This document shows positions 34,867-45,651 of a stretch of DNA of 64,000 nt, in pieces. Position 1 is the first letter of the stretch, and each line of letters starts with the position of its first letter. The notes under the pieces are model-generated. The model searched no databases, was not told the DNA's origin, and was given only the letters and a program-made list of their open reading frames with translations. The stretch covers positions 124,001 to 188,000 of the forward strand of contig JASANG010003900.1 in NCBI GenBank assembly GCA_030248215.1, read 5' to 3'. This stretch comes from Enoplolaimus lenunculus (Eukaryota; Nematoda; Enoplea; Enoplida; Thoracostomopsidae). Position numbers and translations under genes: made by a program.

Positions 34867-35619
34867 CAAACTTGGGTTTTCTACATCACCGTACCTTGAA
34901 ATATTTCATGTGTGAACTCTGTTAAAATCCTAATTCCGTCACAAAAGGTTTCAAATTCAAAAATTTTCAAATTCATTTCCAACGTGTCAACCTGAAAAAA
35001 AACTGGTACATAAACTGGTTTTTGGACAAAATATTAAAATACACAGCATTCTCAACTGTAATCAGAGAGGGCAAATTGTAACAACATCGGTAAAATTTAT
35101 TACCCAGCTCTGGACCGCTGTACCGTATCTACATATCAGTGTGCCCCACACCGCACTTTGCCAGCCAGCTTTTCTGGTATCGGTACCCAGTGATGGGGGT
35201 TTTTTTGCCGCATGTAAATTGTAATTTTTTTCCTCAATCTTGCAAACACAGTTGCGTTGTTGCGCAAAATGTTTACTTCTAACCATCAATTGTAATGGTT
35301 AATTGTAATATAATTCAATTTTAAACAGGCTTGTTTCATTTACTATCCGCTATATAAATAGGCTATTATTTGACCGTAAATTTATCGACTCGTTTACAAA
35401 AAATATGCGTTTTTTGGCAGATTTTCTGTCAAGTTTTGAATCCTAAATTTATCAGGTTTTATTGGCTAATTTGGTTACCTGTCATCGCAAGGCAAAGTAG
35501 AGACTGTTTTTCAATTTTCACTATTTACAGGTTATTGTAAATAACGCTCGTATAAAGTTGCGTTTTAATGTCAAAATTTTAGCTCTATATTACATATATA
35601 TATTGTAAGCAATATATAT

Positions 35620-36048
35620 CAGGGTCGCAACAGTAACTAAATTTTGCCAAAAGAGGAACAGGAACAGGAACTGGATCTCTTTGCGGCAACTGGAACAAGA
35701 ACAGAAACTAAAATTAAAATAATTTTTGTCACCGAATTTTTGTTGTACATTTTAGAAACCTCGCCAAAAAAATTGTTTAAGTGAATTTTCAATTATTTCA
35801 TCATAAAATATTGCGAAAACCCGTCAGAAACAGTTTATTAACAAAATTAAACTAAATGCAAAAACACTCATTTCGAATTAATAAATTTATAAACACAAAG
35901 ATTCCAGTATTTAAATGCTCATGAATAATTTGCCACGAACCCGTAAAACTTCCTGCTGCTACATTTTTGAATGCATCATCAGGAACAGGAACAAGAGTTG
36001 AATTTTTGTAATGATTCCGTCCGGAACAGGAATTCCCGTTGAACCGTG
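35620..36048 (+). mobile_element. hAT-like element with GGAACAG repeats
   Basis: CAGGGTCGCAACAGTAAC start and CCCGTTGAACCGTG end, flanked by ATATATAT/ATATGTAT (7 of 8). GGAACAGGAAC words occur near both ends. Single copy in the window, 429 bp, no coding frame. Confidence 0.68.
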
Positions 36049-36592
36049 ATATGTATAGATATATAGATATATATTTATACTTATATATTTATTTATACAT
36101 GTATATATACGTTTTAGTTACGAATCTTTTTGCATGGGAATTATTCAGATTACCCCGGAAAAAAGAATTTCGGCCCTCGATTATTAATTTATGCAACAGT
36201 GCAGGCCAAAAACGGTTAGGCAAACGGCCAATAAAAATGTCCTAAATATAAATCATAAAAATTATTAACATTCAAACCGGCTGCTTCTATTATCAACGCT
36301 GTTATGCTTGAAATTAACCTCAGTTTCCTAGGTTACCCGTAATTTTGAATAATCCATAAAATTGTCTATTAATATCATAGCTAACATTTACAACGCAATT
36401 CCAAACATCGCAAAAGTGTTTCGGGGTCTGAAATTTGCATTTTAATATTTTGAGTTTCTTAAAATTTAATATTTTCAAAAAATAATGTTGTCGTGAAGTT
36501 TCGGTCAATGAGCGAATTCTAAAATCCGGCAGACTGGCACTCATTTGCCCAACCGTACACGTACCAAGCATTGCTTTTCTGACCAATAGAGC

Positions 36593-36753
36593 GGCCCATG
36601 TATACAACAGGGCTGGAACAGCAGTATAAGCATATTCCTAAGCCTAACCCTAAGCCTAAGCCTAAGCCTAGGCATAAAAATTAGTCTAAAGCTTAAACTG
36701 ACTCTATTATAGCCCCTCCGAAAAACGATCCGGCCCTGATCTATACATGGGCC
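36593..36753 (+). mobile_element. TG MITE with perfect 8-bp target duplication
   Basis: The ends are GGCCCATGTATACAACAGGG and CCCTGATCTATACATGGGCC. They are flanked by identical AATAGAGC on both sides (36585-36592 and 36754-36761). The interior has the tract CCTAAGCCTAAGCCTAAGCC. This is the best-preserved copy. Confidence 0.92.
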
Positions 36754-36958
36754 AATAGAGCTATATTGCGTGTACAAGTTAGAATCGAGGAAATTGCAAT
36801 TTACTGCGTATCATAATATTATAAACGAGGGCAACGCAATAAAACATGTGAATTATTACCTTAGTTTTTTATTATACAGAATGAATAGGATATATTATTG
36901 TTGCATAATGCAACTTTAGTTGTATAATGCAGTAATGTTATTTTAGTTAAAAATGTTA

Positions 36959-37160
36959 GCTAATGTAAATAACAGGGGCGGAACAGTATTATACGCATAT
37001 TCCTAAGCCTAAGCCTAAGTCAAAGCGTAAGCCTAACCATAAGAATGAGCATATTCGTAAGCCTAAACCAAAGCCAAGCAAAAAAATTTTGTGTAAAGCT
37101 TAAGCTTAATCTTTTCTAGTCCCGCAGAAAAACGTTGCGCCGCTGATGTTTACATGGACC
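36959..37160 (+). mobile_element. TG MITE
   Basis: GCTAATGTAAATAACAGGGG start and GATGTTTACATGGACC end, with CCTAAGCCTAAG and further AAGCCTAA words inside. It lies about 200 bases downstream of the 36593 copy. Confidence 0.78.
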
Positions 37161-37426
37161 AAAATGTTAGATTTTCCGACCGCATAATTTGAGCAAAAAT
37201 ATCCCTAGGTACTTTAGGTTGATGTTCAATATTTTGGGGATAAAATAATTTTAGCGAAATAAGTATTTAGGCAGGTATTTTGAAATTATGAGTGGCATCC
37301 GATCACCAATAGGTTGTACCAGGGGCGGAGTTACGGGAACAGGGGTTTGAGTGTTCAAAACCAGTGATGATATTTGTGTCTAGTGGTTTTAGGTATTTTT
37401 TTCGTTCACTAACACAAGTCCCCCAC

Positions 37427-37593
37427 AGGCCCTTAGCCAGGTCACCTTGCTAGAAGGGGGGCTAAAAATTTTTCAGGAGGGGCATTCAAGGGTTTTTATT
37501 GGTTACAAGCAAGGTTACAAATTTTCTAAGGGGGGTCGGAATTTTTCCAGGGGGGGCTGAGTCTATCTGACCCCTTCTTGGCTACGGGCCCGA
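37427..37593 (+). mobile_element. GC MITE
   Basis: CAGGCCCTTAGCCAGGTCAC start and TTGGCTACGGGCCC end, with the full family body in between (GGGGCATTCAAGGG, TTACAAGCAAGGTT). Confidence 0.82.
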
Positions 37594-38143
37594 TCTCCAT
37601 CAAAACTGTTATAGGACTTAACTTTCGTTTTCCAAAATCTTGGTAACACCATACGCCAATTCGACAATTAACATTCAAATCGGTGAAACAAATATTCGTT
37701 CCCTAAAGTAGGTTTAGTTGGCAATATTTTAGGTTCAATTACTAATTAAGCTCGGCTGGCAGGTAATTGAGTATGGTTGAGCTAATTTCAACCGCAGCAT
37801 TTTCAACTGGACAAGGTGACGCGAAAAAAGTTAAAATTGAAATACTTGGAACTCAGTTTTTAAAAGTTTGCGATCAATTTTTGTTTTTAAATTCAACTTT
37901 TGTCAAAATTAATATATTTATGCAATAAAAATGTCAGCGGTGCAGCGAAAAATGATTATATATTACGATAATTCTGACTGCAGTAAAATAATAAACTTTG
38001 GCAATTGCACCGATTAGACGGGTAGGAATTGGTACGGGTGATTATCACTTTATTTATGGTTATGTGTTTAGCTGTTCGGAGGTAACAACAATAACCGTGA
38101 ATATGCATGAGCTGTTCATATTTAAATTATGGTTAATAATTTG

Positions 38144-38499
38144 CACTGTAAATTTCAGTAAAAGTTGATTTTAACTCAGAAAAAGTTGAATTCACTCAGA
38201 AGCTTGTTGATTGGACAACTCAGAGAGCGAATTAGTTATTTTTACACTGTAAATTTCAGTGAGTTGATTTTAACTCAGAATGATTTGAATCACTCAATCT
38301 TAGTTAGGACTATCAGAACGCAGAAAAGTTTGAGTTGATTCAATTCATTCTGAGTGTAATTAATCAACTCACCCACAATGAACTCAACTCAGAGTGAGAA
38401 TCAACTCGACTCACAGAGAGGTAATGCTTACTGATATTAATTCAAAAATAACCAACGCGCTAGCTGAATTGATTAATCAATTCATTGGAGTTTGCAGTG
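38144..38499. mobile_element. CT1 MITE, partial copy followed by a full copy
   Basis: A left end CACTGTAAATTTCAGTA at 38144 runs for about 100 bases. A second, complete element then starts CACTGTAAATTTCAGTGAG at 38245 and ends GGAGTTTGCAGTG at 38499. The first looks like a copy into which, or next to which, the second inserted. Confidence 0.83.
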
Positions 38500-39369
38500 C
38501 GTTTAGTTTTTTAAAGTGAAAGTCTGCAACAATTATTTGCTTGCGAAAAGATTTTTACAGAAAATATTGTTGGTCTCTAATCTTAACGCTGAGGGTGTCG
38601 AGATATCGCTAATTCCGAGCACGTAGTATATTTCAGTTTTTTTAATTTTAAATCGATACTGCAGTTGAAAAATATTAAAATTGATTTATGAAATTAGCAA
38701 CGCGTAAATCAGTAGCGTAACCGCGATTTCATTTCGGGAGAGAATAACCAAGCCTAAACGTTTTTTTGCCAGCAACTATAGCCAGCAAGAAAACATTTTT
38801 GGCCTACTTTGTATTGCAGCCTGTAAACGTACTCTTCTCGTCTGTTAGTTTGAAATTTCCACAGGGTGGGTAGCGAGGATTTATCTCTGTGAAATCATGC
38901 CTTGCGATAATAGTTTTCTTAAGATACATTTTACCAGATAAATTAATATTGCAATCGTGTCACTGAAGTGGTCAGCAAATGTAGTTTGTGAAGACATGGC
39001 AATATATATTTTTGTCTAAAATAAACTTTGAAAACAAAATAAATTCCAAACAATTGCATAAACGCAGTGAACCGCTGAGACCTTCCAGAAACCAGATTAG
39101 AACCCGTTGTGAAAGGTTTTTTGATCCTTAGGCTGGTTAAAAATAGTGCCAAAAACGCAAGAACAACATTCGCATTTTATTACTTTATCCAAAAAAGCGA
39201 GTATTTACAAGTCTATAATTTCAGTAAGTACTCACCAAAACTTTAAGTAAATACTTAAGTAAGATTTTAAAAATCCAACCAATTTCTTATATTTAAAAAT
39301 GTCGCATTTTGAAAACTTTTTGAGTATATGTTTCGTTTGTTTCATCTTAATTTACTGATTTTGTTTCAG

Positions 39370-39547
39370 TGCCACCTATATAATGACCACAGCAAGTAAT
39401 GATCCAAACGCTAGTACTCAACCGGATCGTGACCGAATTTCCGCTTCCGACAGCAATACTCTACTTCCGGCTGTGTTGGATTTCGCTGCTGAAGACGACG
39501 AGCATGAAAATAGTTGTGCGTCTATTGCTGGTGATTATGAATATGAG
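39370..39547 (+). CDS. PDZRN3/4-like gene, internal exon leading into PDZ2
   Basis: The exon lies between the acceptor TTTTGTTTCAG and the donor GTTAGTG. Its first base completes the split Ser codon from the exon ending at 30497, and it ends in phase 0. It encodes about 59 residues: a Thr/Ser/Asp-rich stretch, then an acidic part (AAEDDEHENS) and the end ASIAGDYEYE. The terminal EYE joins the EVTLKRRD of the next exon to give YEYEEVTL, which resembles the acidic lead-in plus first beta strand of PDZ2 in vertebrate PDZRN3 (LELEEVDLYRM). The two flanking introns are about 8.9 and 21 kb. The reading frame stays open past the donor, so the exon end is chosen from the splice site and the phase match. 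Confidence 0.78.
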
Positions 39548-39849
39548 GTTAGTGACAGAGCAAAACTGGTGGTCTGTGTTCACTGTCAGTGGCCCTGCTA
39601 TTGGCAGAGGGTGGTGGCATAGTGGAACTGGCTGCTGTCATTTTTGAAGTTAGAAAATTTTGCATAAACATAAAATGACAAATTTACACAAAAATACAAA
39701 CGACCGTAGAGAAATTACCAAAATTGCCTTTGGATTCTCGCTCATTTCACTCGCGAGGTTTCTGTCATATCCGTAAGTACCCAGCGTATGTGGTTTCCCT
39801 TGCGTTAGAACTCGCTGCTGCGTCCCGTGCTACTTATAACGGATCAGAC

Positions 39850-39940
39850 CACGAAGCCTATGCCCAAGCTGAAACCTAAGACCAAACCTAACCGTAAGCC
39901 TAAGAATGAGTTTAAACGTAAGTCTAAGCCTTCCAGTGTC
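39850..39940 (+). mobile_element. TG MITE fragment
   Basis: A degraded CCTAAG-type tract (AAACCTAAGACCAAACC, CCGTAAGCCTAAGAATGAG) without terminal repeats. It lies about 300 bases downstream of the 39370-39547 exon. Confidence 0.5.
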
Positions 39941-40154
39941 CCAGTATGCCAGTTAGCAGGCAACTAAAATTAGTATATGAGTCCAAATTTTGACATTTTC
40001 TAAATTAAAAAAATTAAGTTTTTTTGCATTAGTCGCTGTAAATAGTTAATTACTTAGCTAATATTATTGTTAACTTTTAGCAAACCTAATCTCGCGTAAT
40101 CTACAGTAGGCATTGCTAGTGTGGTTGATATAAGACCGTTGTTAAGTTGCCCTA

Positions 40155-40350
40155 TTCAATGGCGGTTTCAGAAATTTCTGACATTTGTGAACGCACGATA
40201 TATAGTAATGATAAACTACGAGTGCGAAGCGAACGAGAAGCCAAACACAATTTTTACGTACTAAATTTTAACCAAAAGATTCAGTGGTCGATCCCTGTGG
40301 AAAAGAGACCTGTTACTGGGTGGCGCCCTACGATTGGCCAGTTTCCACAT
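40155..40350 (+). repeat. GAGAAGCCAAACGC-type repeat
   Basis: GCGGTTTCAGAAATTTCTGAC, then GAAGCGAACGAGAAGCCAAAC and GTGGAAAAGAGACC...CGATTGGCC. Relatives, some reverse-complemented, occur at about 12228-12300, 17040-17160, 17195-17290, 26040-26125, 30570-30650, 39715-39770, 46040-46150 and 52450-52600. Confidence 0.65.
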
Positions 40351-40998
40351 TCATAACTGCATCTTTTCTTCACGCATGCATTGATTTTGTTTTATTTTGC
40401 AATCAGTCTAATCTGACTGCAATCTTGCTCTAAGCTTAATTAGCAATTAGCGCTTACTCAGTCCGAGACCCAGGTCAAAATTAGTTGGGTATTATTCGAA
40501 GAAAATTAACAGTCTAATTTACATTTAGTCAGTTTTGCGACTAGCTATGTAATTTTTAGATCAACTAATTTTATCACGCACACTTGGTACGTCTAAGATG
40601 TTTTGAATGCTTATTAGGCTGGGCGTCAAAGTACTCGCGATAGTTGGCAATGATCTAATTATATAGCTAGGTCACATGATTTCTGTTTTATTTGCAATTT
40701 TGGCTTGAAGCTAATCAATTCAGACTGATTATGCGGGGTGCTTAGCTTATATCCCTAGACCGTGTTCAATAGTTTCTCAAGCGCAGACGAACATGCAAGG
40801 GCGTAGGGGGATTATTTATCTGCCCCCTTCGACATTTTTACGGAACGATACTTTCCCTTTTCACAATCTTGGCGTTCTGGCAAAATCATATTTCAATTGT
40901 AGGGGATCTTCTAATTTTTCAAAAGTTGAATTTCAAACTTAACTGCTCAAAATTTGAAAAAATTTCAACGTAGACACGGCTGGTTTTGGCTTTATATA

Positions 40999-41198
40999 CA
41001 CTGTAAAAAATGGTAAGTCAAATTGACTCTCTCGGAAATAGGCTTTCCCTGACGACACAAATTGAGTCAAATTCGACTGTCAAACGTGCGATATAGTGAA
41101 TCGAATTTGACTCTGGTGGAGTCGAATTTGACTCAATTTTTGTAGTCAGGAAATGCCTATTTCCTACAGAGTCAATTTGTCTCACAATTTTTGCAGTG
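40999..41198. mobile_element. CT2 MITE with TA duplication
   Basis: CACTGTAAAAAATGGTAAGTC start and CTCACAATTTTTGCAGTG end, TA on both sides. Confidence 0.87.
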
Positions 41199-41994
41199 TA
41201 GAAGTTTTCGAAATTCGCTTGAAATAGTAGCGTTTCATATTTACCTGTCTTGGGAGTATTTTGTTTTCGTTCATCAAATTGATTTGGTATTTTCTTACCA
41301 TCAATGTATTTTAGACCCTGTAATATGTCCTAGTATTGGCGTTTAAGATTGCGTAATTAGTAATAGATTTGCCAGGTGCACAGCAAGCTTAATAAAAACT
41401 GAAACTCGCTTTAGCTAAATAAGTTATTTGGTTTGCTGGTCATAAAAATAGACATAAAACCAAAGTATTCTATAGAATTTTGCAATTATATATATGTATG
41501 TATGTATGTATATATATTCATATTTACCTTGGATGTCTGTATGACAAGCTTTGCCTGCTTACTCAATGACTATAACTCAGCTTAGTTTGTTCTTAATTGA
41601 AGCTTGTTCATTTGTGAGGTATATCACTATTAGTATATTCAAGGTTTTAAATAGTCGATACAGACATTTGAAATTTGTGTAAAATTGAAAAAAGTCCTAT
41701 TACAAGTTAAACAATTACGTTGCTCCCACCCTGAGGTCAACAAAATTTCTCGCTCGCCACGCACGTTTTGCCAAAAAAAAACGCTAATTTCAACCTATAA
41801 CGTCCTGGTGATACAATTATTTATCGCTACGACTTTGTAGGTGCGTAAACATGAGTGGATTTCTATGGGACGTCATTGGATATCGCAATCTAAAAAAGAT
41901 CTGTTGCAGCCTTTTCGTCAATTTTATTTTAATTTAAAAATTTTACCGTTTTATACCGAACAGATTGTTATAAAATATACGTTTTCAAGTTGTC

Positions 41995-42460
41995 AGTAAA
42001 TAAAACATTTACCTACAATTTAAATAAATTGTTTTTTTTCGTTATCGCCCAGCTCGCGTTTACCGAAAAATCTTTGGATTTAAAAAATTATTCCGTATTT
42101 AAGTTTCCCATGATTTCCGCTGATTATTCCACGCCTAAATTTGAATTTTTGAAAAATTCGACTTTTTCAAATGGCCAAAGGTCCTTCTTGGGATCAGAGA
42201 AAATTTTTTCAAAAAGTTTGACAAATTGTATAGCATTCGATGCAGCTTGCGAAGCTGAGTGCAATGGATTTTATTTTTCGGAATTAGACGTCTGGCTATT
42301 AGAGTCGGCGGCAAATCAGTGGTTTGACTATGATTCGTTTATCAATCGTCTGATTGCAAAAAAATTAATACCATTGGACTCAGCTACGCAAGCTGCATCG
42401 AATGGTATATAATGTATTTTTTTGGGTCTTAAGGAAGGTCTCTGCTCTGGGATGGGACCT
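41995..42460. repeat. Hairpin repeat, occupied-site relative of 53.24-53.42 kb
   Basis: The left 190 bases align with 53240-53420 (shared TTTTTGAAAAATTCGA, CGTTGGATTTAAAA-type words). Further right, GCATTCGATGCAGCTTGCG (about 42233) is mirrored by CGCAAGCTGCATCGAATGG (about 42388). This makes ~35-bp inverted arms about 100 bases apart. A 140-codon open frame covers this stretch, but its homologous copy is not open, so it is not called a gene. Confidence 0.7.
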
Positions 42461-42530
42461 TAAAAACCAAATTATCCAAGGCTGGGGGATAACGGAAAAG
42501 GCCCTAACCAAAAACCGCTAGCTATGGTTA

Positions 42531-42707
42531 CACTGCAAAAAATGGTGAGTCAAATTGACTGCCTCCGAAATAGGCTTTTATTGACTACACAAACTGAGTC
42601 AAAATTTGACTCCGTCAGAGCCAAATGAGTCGAATTTTGACTCAGTTTGTGTAGTCAGGAAAAGCCTATTTCGGAGAGAGTCAATTTGACTACCATTGTT
42701 TGCAATG
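42531..42707. mobile_element. CT2 MITE with TA duplication
   Basis: CACTGCAAAAAATGGTGAGTC start and CTACCATTGTTTGCAATG end, flanked by TA. It directly follows the 42-kb hairpin repeat. Confidence 0.87.
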
Positions 42708-42867
42708 TAAGCTTTCAGAATCATAATAGGAACAGAATCTCATAACACAGTTTGAATATAGCGTTGAAATTATTTAATTTCATGTTTTTAACACCTAAAC
42801 GAAATATCATATTAACACCAAGCAATCTTAGCTTATCGAAACACGAAGTAGCAACCTTGCGAAACCG

Positions 42868-43047
42868 GCCAATGTTACTTTAAGGGGCGTAACAGTAGAT
42901 TAAGGGTATTCCTAAGCCTAAGCCTACGCGTTGCAAAAATGTGTTCCTAAGCCTAAACCTAAACAAAAAAATGTAGTCTAGAATCTCAACCAACTCTTTG
43001 ATGGTCCCACCAGAAACTTGAACGCCTCTTAAACTAACATGGGTCCG
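42868..43047 (+). mobile_element. TG MITE, GTTACTTTAAGG subtype
   Basis: GGCCAATGTTACTTTAAGG start and CTAACATGGGTC end. The flanks GCGAAACC/CGAAAACC suggest an 8-bp duplication. The interior carries CCTAAGCCTA words around a GTGCAAAAATGTG core, shared with the copies at 7673 and 49625. Confidence 0.8.
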
Positions 43048-43623
43048 AAAACCTATCCGCAGATTTAATTTTCAATCCTTATAATCATTAATTTGTCCAA
43101 CTCGCGTGCCCTCCACCGTCCTTATTTTCACAATCGCGTCAACGCGAGCTATTCAAATCAAGAACCACCGTGTGAATTATTTCAGTCTAAGCAGGAAATG
43201 TCTGAGCTTATTGAGCACACGAACTTTTGTTCAAAAATTTTGTATTTTCATTTTTCATGAATGAATAAATACGGGTATTGTTCACCGTTAGATTCGCATT
43301 TAGTACGTATTTGTATTGAATAGTAAAATTGTAAGAGTTGTATTGTAATTATTAACTACAATGCATGGTTGAGAACAATATTTCATTGAAAGCAAAATTC
43401 TTATGTGAAAATGGTTAAAATCAACAAATTTACCGTACTTTATCTATATTATTAAAGCTGAAACGGCCCACATACGTGTTTTGGGCAGCATTCCAGCTGC
43501 TGTGTAATGATTGTTTCATATATAAACAAGAGAAATTATATGTAAATTAGAACACATTCTTAAAAAGTTTTGTAACGAATAGGGTTGACAATTTGCAACC
43601 ACGTCGAATAGTATAGCTTGAAT

Positions 43624-43808
43624 GGCTCATGTTACTTTAAGGCGCGTCCAGGTTTCTGATGATCTATAAACGAGTAGGTTTAGATTCTAGATTACATTTT
43701 TCTGCTTAGGCTTAGGCTTATGAACTCATTTTTGCAACACTTTAAGCTTAGGCTTAGGCGTAGGAATACGCTTAATCTATTGTTACGGCCATTAAAGTAA
43801 CATTGGCC
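43624..43808 (+). mobile_element. TG MITE, GTTACTTTAAGG subtype
   Basis: GGCTCATGTTACTTTAAGG start and TTAAAGTAACATTGGCC end, with 8-bp flanks GCTTGAAT/GCTTAAAT (7 of 8). The interior is in TTAGGC orientation. Confidence 0.86.
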
Positions 43809-44319
43809 GCTTAAATTTGGTAAAATTAGTGTTTCTCGTTCAAACAGTGTATATTTAGCACAGCATGTTTGCAACACCGCATCTACAGTAATCGAACACG
43901 AAAGTTGTCGAAATAGCGGCACCAACACCTAAGGTTTCCAAAATAAGCTGAGGTGGGATTTTAGCTGAGCTACTGGAAACTTTAGCGGTGCTTTCTTAAA
44001 ATTCATTTTTGCCGTCTTATTATTTGTTTAATCTTTTGTACCACACATTTTTGATGTTATTGTTGCTGTTTGTAATTTTATCGTTAAATATTTTTCTTAT
44101 TTAGCTTTTAATTTTAGATTTACTTTGAATTATGCAGGGTTTACGTTACCAATTGTGCGCTTGGTACCTGTTTTGTCACTATGCCCATAGCGGTACACAC
44201 TAGCTTTTTTGTTACCTATATGGATACCAACAGAAAATAAAAGGTTGCACATAGCTAAATTTTTGAAATATTGGGGTGTCAGCAGATAATTATATGTAGG
44301 GGAAGGCGCACCGACTAAC

Positions 44320-44410
44320 TTTTCGGGGCTCCTACAATTTGTATTCAAGATTGTTTACTTTTAGACTTAGTCTATTTCGGGGGCACCAGCCGAATTTGGC
44401 AACACGGGCC
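44320..44410 (+). repeat. GGGGGCACCAGCC repeat, copy 2
   Basis: Counterpart of the 28480 copy, about 140 bases upstream of the tRNA-Thr-like locus. Confidence 0.6.
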
Positions 44411-44547
44411 CGAAATACCACCCGTGAGAGAACGCCTTTGTCGATATGCGCTAAAATTTTATTTTTCACGTTTTCAATTTATGTTTTGTTTGCAATTTGT
44501 AAAATTTTAACTTCAGTTGAAAACTTCATGTAGCGAAAAGTTTGCAT

Positions 44548-44620
44548 GGCTGCGTAGCTCAGTGATTAGAGCAGCGGACCGGTAATCCGTACGTCGTGGG
44601 TTCGAGCCTCATCGCACCCG
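44548..44620 (+). tRNA. tRNA-Thr (anticodon GGT)-like gene or tRNA-derived relic
   Basis: The 73-base stretch folds as a cloverleaf: acceptor GGCTGCG/CGCACCC with one C-C mismatch, D arm GCTC...GAGC, anticodon arm GCGGA-CCGGTAA-TCCGT with anticodon GGT at positions 34-36, and T arm GTGGG-TTCGAGC-CTCAT with wobble pairs. A box (TAGCTCAGTGATTAGAGC) and B box (GGTTCGAGCCT) are present. There is no T run right after it; the first TTTTT is about 55 bases downstream. Animals normally read Thr with AGT, so GGT plus the acceptor mismatch suggests a pseudogene or SINE head. No other copy of the downstream sequence is visible in the window. Confidence 0.5.
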
Positions 44621-45300
44621 CAGCGAAAATTCCGTGAAGTGCTCTGTATGGTACTGCTTAACTTTGAATTAAGTTTAATTTTTAATCGAATTCAGGCTAT
44701 GTAAACTGCGGCCTGTTAAAGGTTCATAATTTAGTGAACATTGTTAGCTTGGTTAACATCACACAGACGTATTTTGGTGCTTACATGTCAACTTGGGCAA
44801 TTTTAAACCCAATAATTTCAATATATATTTAGCTTAGTATTTCTTTCAGTTACATTAAATTTCAAACAAAGCCGCCTTGCTTCAGTTATCACACTTTTGT
44901 GCTTTGCGTAAAGTTTTCTGTTATTTTAAAGATTAAGAGTTGCGTTATGCTTTACGACGCTTTTAGCCGCTGCGCACAGCTGCAAACCGTTATGTGTTGA
45001 AGCAAAATCTATTCTACGGCGTGCGGCTATTTTTAATAACATTTTGCAGTGAGTGTGCCTGCGTACGGCAAATATACCGCAACCACAATCCTGACTGTTG
45101 TGAAAATTTGTGTTCCAACCGTTTTTGTGTAAACAATGATTATTTCGAATGGTCCTAATTGCATCTGTGCCAAGGTTCCTAAACTATTTATTGACTAAAA
45201 ATTTTGTTTACCTGATGCAATTGGTTTAACCTAATTTTGTCTCATTCCTACTAGAAAATATGAGTGCTTTTTCAACGACAATTATAAACTCGGATATTTT

Positions 45301-45651
45301 TGGCCTTTATAAAGATCAGGGGCGGAATGGTTTTCTGTGGGACTGCAATAGAGTAAGCTTAAGCTTTAAACTAATGTTTTGCTTGACTTTGGCTTAGGCT
45401 TTCGCTTAGGCTTAGGAATATGCTCATTCTTACGCTTAAGCTTAGGCTTAAGCTTAGGCTTAGGAATATGCATATACTACTGTAACGGCCGCGTTATATA
45501 CATTGTCCGAGCTTTAAAGTAATATTTTGCTTGACTTAGGCTTAGGCTTTCGCTTAGGCTTAGGAATATGCTCATTCTTACGCTTAAGCTTAGGCTTAGG
45601 CTTAGGAATATGCATACTTTACTGTAACGGCCGTGTTATATACATTGTCCC
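45301..45651 (+). mobile_element. TG MITE with duplicated right half
   Basis: The left end is GGCCTTTATAAAGATCAGGG. The right half, from GCTTTAAACTAAT through TTATATACATTGTCC, occurs twice in tandem (about 45365-45508 and 45512-45651), so the element has two right ends. The TTAGGC tracts are long in both halves. Confidence 0.8.

Larger units (their letters stand above)
30498..39369 (+). other. Intron between the two linker exons
   Basis: An 8.9-kb intron with donor GTAAGCG and acceptor TTTGTTTCAG; the phases of its flanking exons match. It holds an ACTTAAGTA-type element (31.0-31.4 kb), GC elements (32.15, 37.43 kb), CT2 copies (32.4, 33.56 kb), a TR element (34.1 kb), TG elements (34.63, 36.59, 36.96 kb), an hAT-like element (35.62-36.05 kb) and CT1 copies (38.14-38.50 kb). 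I see nothing recognisable in 30660-31000, 31380-32140, 32450-33550 apart from a short GT run at 32694-32708, 34870-35610 and 38510-39369. Confidence 0.75.

Noticed and set aside
41990-42412. 140-codon open frame as a protein gene
   Set aside because: A homologous copy at 53240-53420 is not open in that frame, the stretch contains long inverted arms, and no domain is recognisable.
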